DNA of 64,000 nt from Rubricoccus sp038746605. Lineage in GTDB: Bacteria; Bacteroidota; Rhodothermia; Rhodothermales; Rubricoccaceae. This document shows positions 32,943 through 42,230 of this stretch, in pieces (position 1 is the first letter of the stretch; each line of letters opens with the position of its first letter). The stretch lies in contig JBCDKM010000012.1 in NCBI GenBank assembly GCA_038746605.1, positions 62,001 to 126,000 on the forward strand, read 5' to 3'. Both the position numbers and the translations under genes were made by a program. The notes below the pieces were generated by a model, which saw only the letters and a program-made list of their open reading frames with translations, searched no databases and was not told the DNA's origin.

Positions 32943-34073
32943 CTATCCTGCAACTCCTATGGCCTCTTCGGCACACTGTGCCCACTGCTCCTCCAGAGTT
33001 GCGGAGGCGAGCCTCTGGATCACCCGGGCCATCGCCTGAGGGCCCTGACCGAGACTGAGGCTATGCAGTTCGTCCCAGTCCGTCCTTCCAATGAGGCTGT
33101 GGAGGAGCCTGCGCACGACACCGATCTGGTGCCCGGCCAAACCGTCCGCATAGCTCCCGAGGCGACCGTGCTCATCGTCCGTGAGGAACGCCTGCAGGTA
33201 GAAGCCAGGGTCCGGTACGCCAGCGGCGAGGACGCCCGCAGCGTCGGCGATCCATTCGTCGAGTGCGTTGGAGCGCATCGCGCCGAGTACGCGTCGGCAG
33301 TAGTAGTGGGCGGCTTCGTGCTCCCGCCGGATCACGTGCGAGCGCCGAATCCACTCCACATCCGTGAGCCCGAAGTGAGATGCTGGGATCCCTCCGCAGG
33401 GCCCCTCGCTGAGGAGAATAAACCGATCCTGATAGCGGTGTTTCTGTGGGATGAGCTCGCGAAACGCCTGTGCCCATGACCCTGTCATGATCTCGCCAGA
33501 CTCCCATTCCGACCGGTAGCGACTTACGCGATCCCAGTTGTTGTACCCGCTGACCATCAGTGCCCCCATGGAGGTAGGCAAAGGCGTGGGCTCATTGCGG
33601 CGTGTCAGGGCCTGGACGAGCGAGACGAAGTCTTCGCGCACAGGCGCCGTGAGCACTGGAATACGACCGGCCGGTGTGGGGTGGAGTTCGAGACGGAGAC
33701 GTTCTGGGGCTACCAGGCGAAGCCCAGATTCCCGGAGACCTCCAAGAGAGGAGAGATCGCCCCGGCGCGTCGCCGCGCGATAGGCCTCGGTCTCCCCTAT
33801 TCCCTCACGGATCGGGAAGCGGAGTTGGAGCAATACGCGCTGGAGCACGGGGAACACCCCAACTGTCTCCGCCTCGGCGAGATACTCCTCCCACACCTCG
33901 ACGAAGGGCTCATCGCCCTTCTGGAGGGGGCCTGAAAGGTCGAAGGGGTTCTGGGTGTAGTTCAGGAGGGCGTCGAGGTCTGCCTCGGCCGCACCGAAGT
34001 GACGCAGAACGTCGGCGCGATGCTCGCGTGTGGCGGCGATGGGACGGGAGTCCGTCATCCGTGAACTAGTCAT
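32943..34073 (-). CDS. Putative zinc metalloprotein (HExxH) of the peptide cluster
   Basis: This 376-residue cytoplasmic protein has no signal peptide. RREHEAAHYYCRRV contains HExxH (His 252, Glu 253, His 256), and 16-21 residues later NALDEWIADAAGV offers Asp/Glu as third ligand, the arrangement of gluzincin-like metallopeptidases. I do not recognise the family. Its place between the binding-protein gene and the NHLP precursors suggests a role in leader or core processing, or immunity, which is an inference. An ATG five codons in (34058) is an alternative start. The 156-bp gap to the precursors suggests they have their own promoter. Confidence 0.72.
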   Translation of the reverse strand: MTSSRMTDSRPIAATREHRADVLRHFGAAEADLDALLNYTQNPFDLSGPLQKGDEPFVEVWEEYLAEAETVGVFPVLQRVLLQLRFPIREGIGETEAYRAATRRGDLSSLGGLRESGLRLVAPERLRLELHPTPAGRIPVLTAPVREDFVSLVQALTRRNEPTPLPTSMGALMVSGYNNWDRVSRYRSEWESGEIMTGSWAQAFRELIPQKHRYQDRFILLSEGPCGGIPASHFGLTDVEWIRRSHVIRREHEAAHYYCRRVLGAMRSNALDEWIADAAGVLAAGVPDPGFYLQAFLTDDEHGRLGSYADGLAGHQIGVVRRLLHSLIGRTDWDELHSLSLGQGPQAMARVIQRLASATLEEQWAQCAEEAIGVAG

Positions 34074-34141
34074 TGGAGGGGGAATACACGACCGGCCCCC
34101 GGGGTCGCCGGAAGCCAGTATGAATGAGGGCAGAACAGGGA

Positions 34142-35380
34142 CTACTCGGCCGTTCCGGTGCGGACGACGGGGACCTCGGGACGGGTCTCTGACGCGAGCG
34201 CGCCGGTGCCGTGGAACTCGAAGCGCCCGTCTCGGACGACGGCGGTCACGAGACGCTTACCGACGACATCCCCCTTCTCATCGAATCCGAAGGGACCCGT
34301 AATGCCACGCACCTCACCACTCTCGCGGAGGGCGACCGCTACTTTCTCCGGCGCGGCCGATCCGGCGACCTCCATGGCCTGGGCAAGAACACGGACGGCC
34401 TCGTAGCCGCGCGCGGCCCAGGAGTCTGGCGCCCGACCGTAACGGGCCTCGAAGGCCTGTCGGAAAGCCTGTGCCTCAGGACGTGGATCGTCCGGGTGGA
34501 AGACGGAGGCCACGTAGACGCCCTCAGCCGCGCCGCCTGCGGAGGCGACCAACTCAGCCGTATCGAGCGCGTCGCCGCCGAAGACCGGCGCACCGACACC
34601 GCCTTTCCGAAGGGCCGAGATGACCTGCCCCGCCTCGGGCGGGACGCCGGCGAGGAAGACGGCGTCGAAGCCCTGCGCGTCTCGGCGCTGGCGGACATCC
34701 TCCACGAGCTCGTCGAGGCCGGAGCCATCGCTGCCGTAGGACTCGCGCCCGACCACGTCCACGTTCGCGCCCGCAGCAGCAGACTCGAAGGCGCTCGCGA
34801 GGCCCTCGCCGTAGGCGTTGCGCACGTACACAACGTAGACGCGGCGCCAGCCCTGTTCTTGCGCCAGGGAGACCATCTCGCGGCCCACCTCCTCGTCATC
34901 GTGAACGCTGCGGAAGATGCGCGAATAACCCTTCCGGGTGAGCGCTGGGGCTGTACTGGCCGGGGTCAGCATGAGAAGGCCACCGCGCTCATAGATGTCG
35001 GCGGCTGGGATGGAGACGTGCGAGTTGAGATGCCCGATGACGGCTACCACCTCGGGATCGTCCGCGAAGCGCTGGGCCACCAAACGGCCCTCGTTGACGG
35101 ACTCGCCATCGTCTCCGCGAACGAGGCGGACCGGGCGACCGTTGACGCCTCCGTCGGCGTTGATCTCCTCGACGGCCATGTCGAGGCCCTCGGCGTAGAG
35201 GCCGACGGTCCGGGCGGACCAGGGCCAGGCCACTCCGACGACGAGGTCGCCGTCAGCGGCCTCAGCCTGTTCGGCGCGGAGAGAGGCGGGGTCGTTCGGC
35301 CCGCAGGCCGAGAGGAGGAAAAGAGGCGCGAGGGCGAGAGCCACCGCGCCAGCGGTGTAGAAACGTCGTGCGGAATGCAT
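34142..35380 (-). CDS. Periplasmic ligand-binding lipoprotein (Leu/Ile/Val-binding type)
   Basis: This 412-residue lipoprotein has the lipobox in LALAPLFLLSACGPN. The type I periplasmic binding fold (Peripla_BP_6) shows VVGVAWPWSARTVGLYAEGLDMAVEEINADGG, AVIGHLNSHVSIPAADIYERGGLLMLTPAST and YVVYVRNAYGEGLASAFESAA. Relatives bind branched-chain amino acids or other small molecules for ABC import or signalling. No permease genes accompany it. In this cluster it may act as an immunity or sensing receptor, which is an inference. It lies downstream of a GG-peptide gene and a hairpin. Confidence 0.85.
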   Translation of the reverse strand: MHSARRFYTAGAVALALAPLFLLSACGPNDPASLRAEQAEAADGDLVVGVAWPWSARTVGLYAEGLDMAVEEINADGGVNGRPVRLVRGDDGESVNEGRLVAQRFADDPEVVAVIGHLNSHVSIPAADIYERGGLLMLTPASTAPALTRKGYSRIFRSVHDDEEVGREMVSLAQEQGWRRVYVVYVRNAYGEGLASAFESAAAGANVDVVGRESYGSDGSGLDELVEDVRQRRDAQGFDAVFLAGVPPEAGQVISALRKGGVGAPVFGGDALDTAELVASAGGAAEGVYVASVFHPDDPRPEAQAFRQAFEARYGRAPDSWAARGYEAVRVLAQAMEVAGSAAPEKVAVALRESGEVRGITGPFGFDEKGDVVGKRLVTAVVRDGRFEFHGTGALASETRPEVPVVRTGTAE

Positions 35381-35430
35381 GGCGGTCTCGCTGGCTAATG
35401 GAAAAGAAACGGGTCTGGAAAAAGAGAAGG

Positions 35431-35461
35431 CTGCGAGACGTCAGCAGTTGACGCCTCGCAG
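35431..35461 (-). terminator. Hairpin after GG peptide 6
   Basis: CTGCGAGACGTCA and TGACGCCTCGCAG pair over 13 bp with one mismatch and a 5-nt loop, 8 bases after the peptide stop. Transcription then meets AAA/TTC-rich sequence before the binding-protein gene. It is probably an attenuator or terminator. Confidence 0.65.
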
Positions 35462-35468
35462 ATGCCGT

Positions 35469-35645
35469 TCAGATGTCGAGGATTCCCCCCTCGTCTTCCG
35501 GCGTGATGTCGGCGTCGCTTCCGAGGAGGCGAGCCCCGATTTCGAGGAGCTTGCGCCCGGCGTAGGGGATCCCAGCGCCGCCTGCGGCGGCCTCTAGGTC
35601 GTGGTCTGTGAGTTCGTCAGTGGGGGTAGGAGTCTGATCGTTCAT
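35469..35645 (-). CDS. GG-leader precursor peptide 6
   Basis: This 58-residue peptide reads MNDQTPTPTDELTDHDLEAAAGG followed by a 35-residue core. The core (AGIPYAGRKLLEIGARLLGS, then an acidic end DADITPEDEGGILDI) has no Cys, with an amphipathic basic helix and an acidic tail. The leader LTDHDLEAAAGG is of the same type as peptides 1-4 in the + half-cluster. It lies between the ABC exporter and the binding-protein gene, flanked by hairpins on both sides, so it is probably transcribed at a level different from its neighbours. It is easy to miss because of its size. Confidence 0.8.
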   Translation of the reverse strand: MNDQTPTPTDELTDHDLEAAAGGAGIPYAGRKLLEIGARLLGSDADITPEDEGGILDI

Positions 35646-35677
35646 GTCGATGGTTGGGAAGGAGAAATAGAAACACT

Positions 35678-35695
35678 CCCTCGCGGCAGCGAGGG
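35678..35695 (-). terminator. Hairpin directly after the second ABC exporter gene
   Basis: CCCTCGC and GCGAGGG (7 bp, 4-nt loop) abut the stop of the exporter gene. On the minus strand it is followed by AGTGTTTCTATTTCTCC, moderately U-rich. It separates the exporter operon from the downstream peptide gene. Confidence 0.65.
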
Positions 35696-38503
35696 TCAGG
35701 CGAGCTGCCGCGCGGCGAGTTCGGCGAAAAGGCCGGGCTCGGCGATCAACTCGTCGTAGGAGCCGGACTGCACCACGCGCCCGCGGTCGAGCACGTAGAT
35801 CCGGTCGGCATTCTGGATGGTGGAGAGCCGGTGGGCCACCACGATGCGGGTCGCTTCGAGGGCATCGAGACTGGCGGAGACGGTCGCCTGGGTGTGATTG
35901 TCCAGCGCACTCGTGGCCTCGTCGAAGAAGAGCATTCGCGGACGGCCCACGATGGCGCGCGCGATAAGCAAGCGCTGGCGCTGCCCGCCGGAGAGTGTCG
36001 TGCCGCCTTCACTCACGACGGTGTGCATCCCCATGGGCATCTGGCGGATGTCCTTGTCGAAGCCCGCCATCCGAGCGGCCTCCCAGGCATCATCATGAGA
36101 GGCGTTGGAGGAGCCGACGATGTTGGTGAAGAGGTCACCCTGCATCAGGCCTCCGCTCTGGAGCACGACCCCCAACTGGCGACGCACGGACTGTACATCG
36201 ATCTCCGCGAGGTCGTGGTCATCGTAGGTGACGGTGCCCGCCTCGGGCTCCTCGAAGCCGAGCAGCAACCGAAGTACGGTGCTCTTGCCACTGCCCGAGG
36301 GGCCCACGAGGGCGACGAACTCGCCGGGCTCGGCATGGATCGTAACGTCGTTCAGGATGGCGGCCCCCTCGGGGTCGTAGCGGAAGGTGACGTGCTCCAC
36401 GCCGATGCGCCCTGCCAGCGTACCGGGGTCCGCCTTGGTGTCGTCCACTTCGGGGAGGGAGGTCAGGATGGGCTCTGCCTGCTCGTAGAGCGGAATGGCC
36501 GATAGCACGGATGTGAACGCGCCCGAGAGTGAAAGCACCGCTGAGGTGAAAGCGCCGAAGGCCGCGTGGAACGCGATGAACGTGCCGATGGGCACGATCG
36601 GCCCGTTGTCTCCCGACGCCACGACGGCGAAGAGCACGAGGGAGGAAACGACCGGAAACGCCGCATTGAACGTGAGCAGAACGTTGCTGGACTGGCGCGC
36701 CTTGACCTGGAGGCGCCGCTGCTCGCCGAAATCGGTGGCCCAGTGCTCGAAAGCCTTCGCCTCGGCACCCGCCACACGGAGCTTCGTCAGGCCCGTGAGG
36801 AACTGGAGCACGCGGCCCTGAAGGCGAGACTGCACCTCAGAGACCGTCCGCTGGTGGCGAAGCTGAACCCACGCGGAGAGAAGCGTGACGCCGAGCGCGA
36901 TGGCCGTCAGCCCGACCCCGAAGAGGGTCAGCTTCGGACTGAACCAGAGCATCTGCCCGATGTAGAGGAGCGAGAACAGCGCACCGAGGACAGACGTGAT
37001 CGTCGCGCCGCTGAGGAGTTGGCGAATCGCACTGATGGCGCCCGCACGAGCGGCGAGTTCGCCTGCCGTGAACTGGCGGAAGAACCCCGTGGGGAGCTTG
37101 AGGAGGCGGTCCCAGACCGCCGCCTGCACGGTGACGTCCATCCGGCTCTCTAACCGAAGCAGCGCGAAGCCGCGCGTGGCGTGGAACGCCGCCGTGCCGA
37201 GGGCTGCCGCGAAAAGCGCACCTACGAGCGAGGCGAGGTAGCCACGGTCCGCCTCGGGGATGGCCGTCTCGAACAACTCGCCCGTTACCATCGGGGTTAG
37301 AAGCCCGAGAAGGCCCGTCAGGAGTCCGACGGCGAGGACCGCCACCAGATCACGCCCGCCCCCACGGAGGCCGAACCGCGCGACGTCCAGCGCGGTCAGC
37401 GCTCGGTCCGGGAAGGAGCGATAGAACGTATAGGCGATGGGGTGTAGTCGTTTGGCGAGGTCGTCTGGGATGGGCTCTTTCTGACCCGCCACGCAGTAGC
37501 GCCCTCGCCGCACCACAAGTGCCACGGGCTCTGCCTTGCCTCCCTTCTCTTGTGGCGTCGCCATCGCGAGGAGCGGCCCGGCGTCGGCGCGCTGCCACTC
37601 TCCGGAGAGCACCACCTTTCGAGTTCGGATGCGAGAAGCTCGCGCGATGGCTCCGATCCGGTCGCGGCCGACGGACTCCTCCGGCGCGCGGATCTCCATC
37701 CCGATCTCGCGCCCGACGTGCTGCGCGGCCGTGAGGAGCGCATCTCCACTCTTCGGCTCCGGGGCGTCCCCCTCCGCGAGGAGGACCGAGGCGAGGTGAG
37801 TCGTGCCGGTTTCGAGAGCGGCTCGGGCGGCCTCGGCGCGTCGCGCGGCGCGATCTGCCTCGGCTTTGTCGGCGCGAGCCTCACCAGCCGTGAGTGTGGC
37901 GAGCACGGTGTCCAGGAACGCAGCGCAGTCTTTCCCGAACCTGGGGTCCGCGAGGCGCTCGCAGGTCGATTCTGTGCGCACACGCGCGATCTCCGCGACC
38001 CCTACCCAGGCCCTCCGCCCGACGGGAACGAACCGTCCATTGGTGGGAGCTTCGCGACGGCCGTTCAAGAACCCGGCGCCCTCCTCGAACCGGACCCAGG
38101 CCAACTCGTCGCGGCTGCGGAGCGCCGCGCCGGGCTCGATATCTGAGACGCCCATCGCGGGACGGATCGACTCTGGCGGCGCCCACTCACCGAACGCGCC
38201 ACGCGCCAGCGCCTCCGTCCACCGATCCACGAGGCGGGCGTGTTCCTCGGGGGAGAGCAGCGCCAGGTCGAGCGGTATCACCTCAGCGTCAGAGGACGGC
38301 ACGGCGAGGAGCGTCACCCCGGACTCGGCGGGAGCCGCGAAGAGCGCGTGCCCCTCCCGGCGGCGGAACAAGTGACGGCGGCGGCCGACCATCTCGCCCG
38401 CTTCCAAGCGGACGGCGAACACATCGACGTGGCCTCGCGTCACGCGCCACGCGTCGGCGCGGTCGGTGAGGCGGAAGGGAGCGGAGAGCGTGAGAGCATG
38501 CAT
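35696..38503 (-). CDS. NHLM-type peptide ABC exporter, ATP-binding/permease (no peptidase)
   Basis: This 935-residue protein has an N-terminal soluble region of about 370 residues (the long N-terminal extension typical of the second transporter in NHLP systems). A six-helix membrane domain follows (about 380-680: VLAVGLLTGLLGLLTPMVTGELF, FFRQFTAGELAARAGAISAIR), then an ABC ATPase with Walker A GPSGSGKST, signature LSGGQRQR and Walker B MLFFDEATSALD. It is a partner of the C39 exporter, whose gene is 18 bp upstream. Together they form the inner-membrane pump for the GG peptides. Confidence 0.9.
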   Translation of the reverse strand: MHALTLSAPFRLTDRADAWRVTRGHVDVFAVRLEAGEMVGRRRHLFRRREGHALFAAPAESGVTLLAVPSSDAEVIPLDLALLSPEEHARLVDRWTEALARGAFGEWAPPESIRPAMGVSDIEPGAALRSRDELAWVRFEEGAGFLNGRREAPTNGRFVPVGRRAWVGVAEIARVRTESTCERLADPRFGKDCAAFLDTVLATLTAGEARADKAEADRAARRAEAARAALETGTTHLASVLLAEGDAPEPKSGDALLTAAQHVGREIGMEIRAPEESVGRDRIGAIARASRIRTRKVVLSGEWQRADAGPLLAMATPQEKGGKAEPVALVVRRGRYCVAGQKEPIPDDLAKRLHPIAYTFYRSFPDRALTALDVARFGLRGGGRDLVAVLAVGLLTGLLGLLTPMVTGELFETAIPEADRGYLASLVGALFAAALGTAAFHATRGFALLRLESRMDVTVQAAVWDRLLKLPTGFFRQFTAGELAARAGAISAIRQLLSGATITSVLGALFSLLYIGQMLWFSPKLTLFGVGLTAIALGVTLLSAWVQLRHQRTVSEVQSRLQGRVLQFLTGLTKLRVAGAEAKAFEHWATDFGEQRRLQVKARQSSNVLLTFNAAFPVVSSLVLFAVVASGDNGPIVPIGTFIAFHAAFGAFTSAVLSLSGAFTSVLSAIPLYEQAEPILTSLPEVDDTKADPGTLAGRIGVEHVTFRYDPEGAAILNDVTIHAEPGEFVALVGPSGSGKSTVLRLLLGFEEPEAGTVTYDDHDLAEIDVQSVRRQLGVVLQSGGLMQGDLFTNIVGSSNASHDDAWEAARMAGFDKDIRQMPMGMHTVVSEGGTTLSGGQRQRLLIARAIVGRPRMLFFDEATSALDNHTQATVSASLDALEATRIVVAHRLSTIQNADRIYVLDRGRVVQSGSYDELIAEPGLFAELAARQLA

Positions 38504-38521
38504 CGCGCGGGGAGGCTGGGC

Positions 38522-40888
38522 CTAGTAGGTCGAGATGAGGTCGGCGTACGGACCGGGGACAGCGGCCATCTCCTCGTGAGTGCCGCGCTGGACGACGGAG
38601 CCACGGTCGAGCACGAGGATCTCGTCGCAGTCGCGGATGGTGGAGAGACGATGCGCGACGATCAGGCAGGTGCAGCCCCGGCGCCGGATGGCATCGTCGA
38701 TGAGTTGCTCGCTGGCGGCATCGAGGGCGCTGGTCGCCTCATCGAGGACGAGGAGGGAGGGATCGCCGACGAGCGCGCGCGCGATCTCGATGCGCTGGCG
38801 CTGCCCGCCGGAGAAGTTTCGGCCGCCCTCCTCCACACGGCCGTGGTAGCCGCCAGGCCGCTCCGCGATGGCGTCGTGGATGCAGGCGTCACGGGCGGCG
38901 CGCACGATGGCGGCATCGTCCGCCTCGGCATCCCAGAGGGTCAGGTTGTCGCGGACGGAGCCCTCGAAGAGGAAGATGTCCTGGTCCACGAACGCGAAGG
39001 AGTTGACGAGCGAGGGCGTCGGGACGAGGTCACGCGGGACCCCGTCGAGGAGGATCTCGCCGCTCCAGGGCTGGAAGAGGCCGCAGACGAGCTTCGCGAC
39101 GGTGCTCTTGCCGGAGCCCGAGCCGCCCACGAGGGCGACACGCTGGCCGGGCTTGAGGTCGAGGTGGAAGCCCTCAATGAGCGGCTTCTCCAGCGGGCTG
39201 TAGCCGAAGGTGAGATCGCGGATGGTGAGCGCGCCGTCCAGCTTCGGCCGGATGCGGACGCCAGGCACGGAGAGTTCCGGGAGGCCCGCCGCCTCGCCAT
39301 CTCCTGACCCGTCGCCTGAGGCGCCATCGCCCGAGGTGGCGCCCGTCTTGGCGAGTACGGCGCGCGTGCCCATCGGATCGGAGGGCCGCTCAGGCTGTGC
39401 GCGAAGCACGTCGTCGAGCCGGTTCAAGTCGCCCTCGATCTCCTGCAGCGTGCCTCCCAGTCCAACGAGTTGGTTGACCGGCGCGATGAAGCTGGCCGTC
39501 AGCGCCTGGAAGGCGACGAGCATGCCCATCGTCATCTCCCCGTCCATGACGCGAAGCGCACCGAGGCCGAGGATGACGGCGGTGTTGAGCGCCATCAGCA
39601 ACGGTGGCACGATGGCGAGCACCTGGCTGTAGCCGCCCAACTCCTGCTGCGCATTGGAGGCCTTCGCGTGGTATCCCGCCCAGCGTGCGAAGAAGTCGCT
39701 CTCAGAGCCGGAGGCCTTGAGCGTCTCGATGGTCTGGAGGCCACCCATCGCCGCGCCGAGCACCTTGCCACGCTCGGAGAGCATCCGCTGGTTGGCCTCT
39801 TTGCGGCGACGCGAGACCACCCGGAGCGCGAGAAGGTTCAGCGCCGCCACGGCCACGCCCGCAATCGTCAGCACGAGGTCGTACTGGATCATCAGCGCGG
39901 CATAGAAGGTGGCCGTCACCACGCTGAGGACGGTCGTGGCGAGCTCGCCGGAGAGCAGCCGCGCCACCTTGTCGTTGATGGCTACGCGCGATCCGATCTC
40001 GCCACCGAAGCGCTGCGTGAAGAACGAGAAGGGCAGCCGGAGGACGTGCCAGAAGAACGTACCCGAGGTGCCCGCGGCGAGCTTCGTCTCCAGCTTGAGT
40101 AGAGCAGAACGCTGGAGCCACGTCAGGCTGGCGGTGACGATGGCTGTGATGCCCATGAACAGCAGCAGCGGCCGGAGCCAGTCCGCGTTGCCGCCCACCA
40201 GCACGGAGTCCACGAACACCTTTGAGAAGATGGCGGCGACGAGGCCCGGGATCACGAGCAGGAGGCCCGCGACTACCACGTAGAGCAGCGCCATTTCGCT
40301 TCCCGCGAGGCGCGGGCGGAGGGCAGAGATCAATCCCCGCTTCGATCCCCCCGCTTCGAACTCCGGCCCCTTCTCGAAGGTGAGAACGACGCCGGTAAAG
40401 GACTGGTCAAACTCCTCCTCCGTGACGACACGGGGCCCCATGGCTGGGTCGTTCAGGAACACCTTTCCCTTGCGAAACCCCTCCAGCACAAGAAAATGGT
40501 TGAAGTTCCAGTGCAAGATCATCGGACCCTGCATGGTCTTCAGTGAGCTAGGCTCGCGCTTGAACCCCTTCGCGATCAGACCATACCGGCGCGCGGCCTT
40601 GAGCACGTTGCTCGCCTTGGAGCCATCGCGCGAGACGCCGCATTCTTGCCGGACCTCCTCCAACGGCACGATCTTGCCGTGGTGGGCCAGCACCTTCGCC
40701 AGGGCGGCGGCACCGCACTCGACGGCCTCCATCTGAAGAACGGTCGGGACGCGAACACGTGGGGCGGGACGCGGCCCCTCCGACGCTCCCAGAGGACCCG
40801 GGAGACGCTGGCGGAAGCGGTGGACAGCCTCGCGGAAAGAACGGGCGTCGGGACGAGAAGGGGTACGGACGGCGGCGGAGGCGCGCAT
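38522..40888 (-). CDS. C39-peptidase ABC exporter (leader-cleaving)
   Basis: This 788-residue protein combines three functions. The C39 peptidase domain (about 45-180) has its catalytic Cys 58 in QMEAVECGAAAL, His in NHFLVLEGF and Asp in LNDPAMG, so it should cut after the AGG of the precursors. The membrane domain (about 195-480) and ABC ATPase (GGSGSGKST, NFSGGQRQR, LLVLDEATSALD) power export. A short insertion rich in Gly/Asp/Ser (ATSGDGASGDGSGDGEAAG) lies between the two. This is the NHLM peptidase/ATP-binding type. It is the only C39 peptidase in the window and so is presumed to serve all GG precursors on both strands. Confidence 0.93.
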   Translation of the reverse strand: MRASAAVRTPSRPDARSFREAVHRFRQRLPGPLGASEGPRPAPRVRVPTVLQMEAVECGAAALAKVLAHHGKIVPLEEVRQECGVSRDGSKASNVLKAARRYGLIAKGFKREPSSLKTMQGPMILHWNFNHFLVLEGFRKGKVFLNDPAMGPRVVTEEEFDQSFTGVVLTFEKGPEFEAGGSKRGLISALRPRLAGSEMALLYVVVAGLLLVIPGLVAAIFSKVFVDSVLVGGNADWLRPLLLFMGITAIVTASLTWLQRSALLKLETKLAAGTSGTFFWHVLRLPFSFFTQRFGGEIGSRVAINDKVARLLSGELATTVLSVVTATFYAALMIQYDLVLTIAGVAVAALNLLALRVVSRRRKEANQRMLSERGKVLGAAMGGLQTIETLKASGSESDFFARWAGYHAKASNAQQELGGYSQVLAIVPPLLMALNTAVILGLGALRVMDGEMTMGMLVAFQALTASFIAPVNQLVGLGGTLQEIEGDLNRLDDVLRAQPERPSDPMGTRAVLAKTGATSGDGASGDGSGDGEAAGLPELSVPGVRIRPKLDGALTIRDLTFGYSPLEKPLIEGFHLDLKPGQRVALVGGSGSGKSTVAKLVCGLFQPWSGEILLDGVPRDLVPTPSLVNSFAFVDQDIFLFEGSVRDNLTLWDAEADDAAIVRAARDACIHDAIAERPGGYHGRVEEGGRNFSGGQRQRIEIARALVGDPSLLVLDEATSALDAASEQLIDDAIRRRGCTCLIVAHRLSTIRDCDEILVLDRGSVVQRGTHEEMAAVPGPYADLISTY

Positions 40889-40917
40889 GACGATCTAGGC
40901 AGGAGAGAAGCCGGGGG

Positions 40918-42183
40918 TTAGCTGCCGATACCAGTCCAACGGCGCAGCGCGGGGATCACGAGCGCGAGGGGACGCTGCTCCTCCACTGAGATCGTGGCCG
41001 TGGCGACGGTGCCACTCTGAAGACGAGCATTCGGGCCGGTCGAGGAGGACCAGCGGTAGCCACTCGGCGTGTCTGGGTCTAAGTCAAGGCTGGCGTAGAC
41101 CTCGTAGGGGGCGGCACCGCCAGAGAGTGACTGGACGAGCGCACCATTGGCGAGCGTCCGCATCATGCCCTCCTGCGTGGCGGGGAAGTCCGAGACGGAG
41201 GTGACGGTTGCGACGACAGTGCCGAACTCCTCGCGCTTGAACGTGGTGGGCGCCACCTGCACGCGCATACCGGGGCGGATGCGCTTGCCGTCCTGGGCGG
41301 AGATGTAGAGGACGGCCTCCAAGTCTTGCACGTCGCGGCCCTCGCGGTCCAGGCGGGCGAGTGCAGCCCCAGGGCCGATGAGGTCGCCCTCGTTGACGAC
41401 GACCTCCAGCACGCGACCGGTGTACGGCGCCGTGACCTCGATGGAGCGTTCGTACTGGCCTTCGAGGCGGGCCACCTCGCGCTCTGCCTGGAGCACCTGG
41501 AGGCGGAGTTGCGTCGCGGCCTGTGCGCGGCGGGTGTCATCAGCGAGGACCTGAGACTGGACGCCCTCGCGCTCCGTCTCCAACCGCTCGATCTGCTCGA
41601 GCGTGACCTGGAGTTCGCGCTGCGTGTTCTGCACAGCGCCCTCGGTCACGAGGCCATCGGCCAGGAGACGCTCCTGGGACTCGATCCGACCCCGGAGCCA
41701 GTCGGCTCGTTCGCGTGCGCTCTTGAGTTCCGTGGCGGCGGCGGCGCGCTGCTGGGAGTAGAGGCCTCGCGAGGCATAGGCTTCCCGTTGCCCCAGAGCG
41801 AGCGCCTCGGACTCCTGGCGCCGGAGATCATCCACGCGCGCCTTTGCCTGCGCCACAGCGTCGGCGAGTTCGGCCTGCTCGATCCGCGCGACGACTTGCC
41901 CCTCGCGGACCCGGTCGCCCGGACGCACGGAGACATCCGTGACGCGCCCACTGACCACACTGGAGACATCGAAGACCCCGCCGGTGCGGATCAGCACGCC
42001 GGTGCCGTGGACACGCGTCTGGACTTCGCCCGTCGCGCCCCACACGAGGGCGAGCGCGATGAGGGCACCGAAGGCCGAAAGGCCGACCCAGTTCCGCCCA
42101 GAGGTGAGGCGGAGCATCTGGTCGAGTTGCTCCGGGGACGAGAGCCGGTCGATGGAGACCTTGCGGAAGATGTTGGAGTTCAT
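40918..42183 (-). CDS. HlyD-family adaptor of NHLM peptide exporter
   Basis: This 421-residue membrane fusion protein has one N-terminal membrane helix (WVGLSAFGALIALALVWGATG), a lipoyl/barrel start (GTGVLIRTGGVFDVSSVVSGRVTDV), a long alpha-hairpin coiled coil (about 95-240) and the return barrel (EVTAPYTGRVLEVVVNEGDLIGPG). It links the inner-membrane ABC exporters to TolC across the periplasm. It is encoded 29 bp upstream of the C39 exporter and 47 bp downstream of the TolC gene. Confidence 0.92.
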   Translation of the reverse strand: MNSNIFRKVSIDRLSSPEQLDQMLRLTSGRNWVGLSAFGALIALALVWGATGEVQTRVHGTGVLIRTGGVFDVSSVVSGRVTDVSVRPGDRVREGQVVARIEQAELADAVAQAKARVDDLRRQESEALALGQREAYASRGLYSQQRAAAATELKSARERADWLRGRIESQERLLADGLVTEGAVQNTQRELQVTLEQIERLETEREGVQSQVLADDTRRAQAATQLRLQVLQAEREVARLEGQYERSIEVTAPYTGRVLEVVVNEGDLIGPGAALARLDREGRDVQDLEAVLYISAQDGKRIRPGMRVQVAPTTFKREEFGTVVATVTSVSDFPATQEGMMRTLANGALVQSLSGGAAPYEVYASLDLDPDTPSGYRWSSSTGPNARLQSGTVATATISVEEQRPLALVIPALRRWTGIGS

Positions 42184-42230
42184 GGCGGCGAACCTTCAGA
42201 AACAGAGAGGAATGGAGGTCTGCGGGAGGT

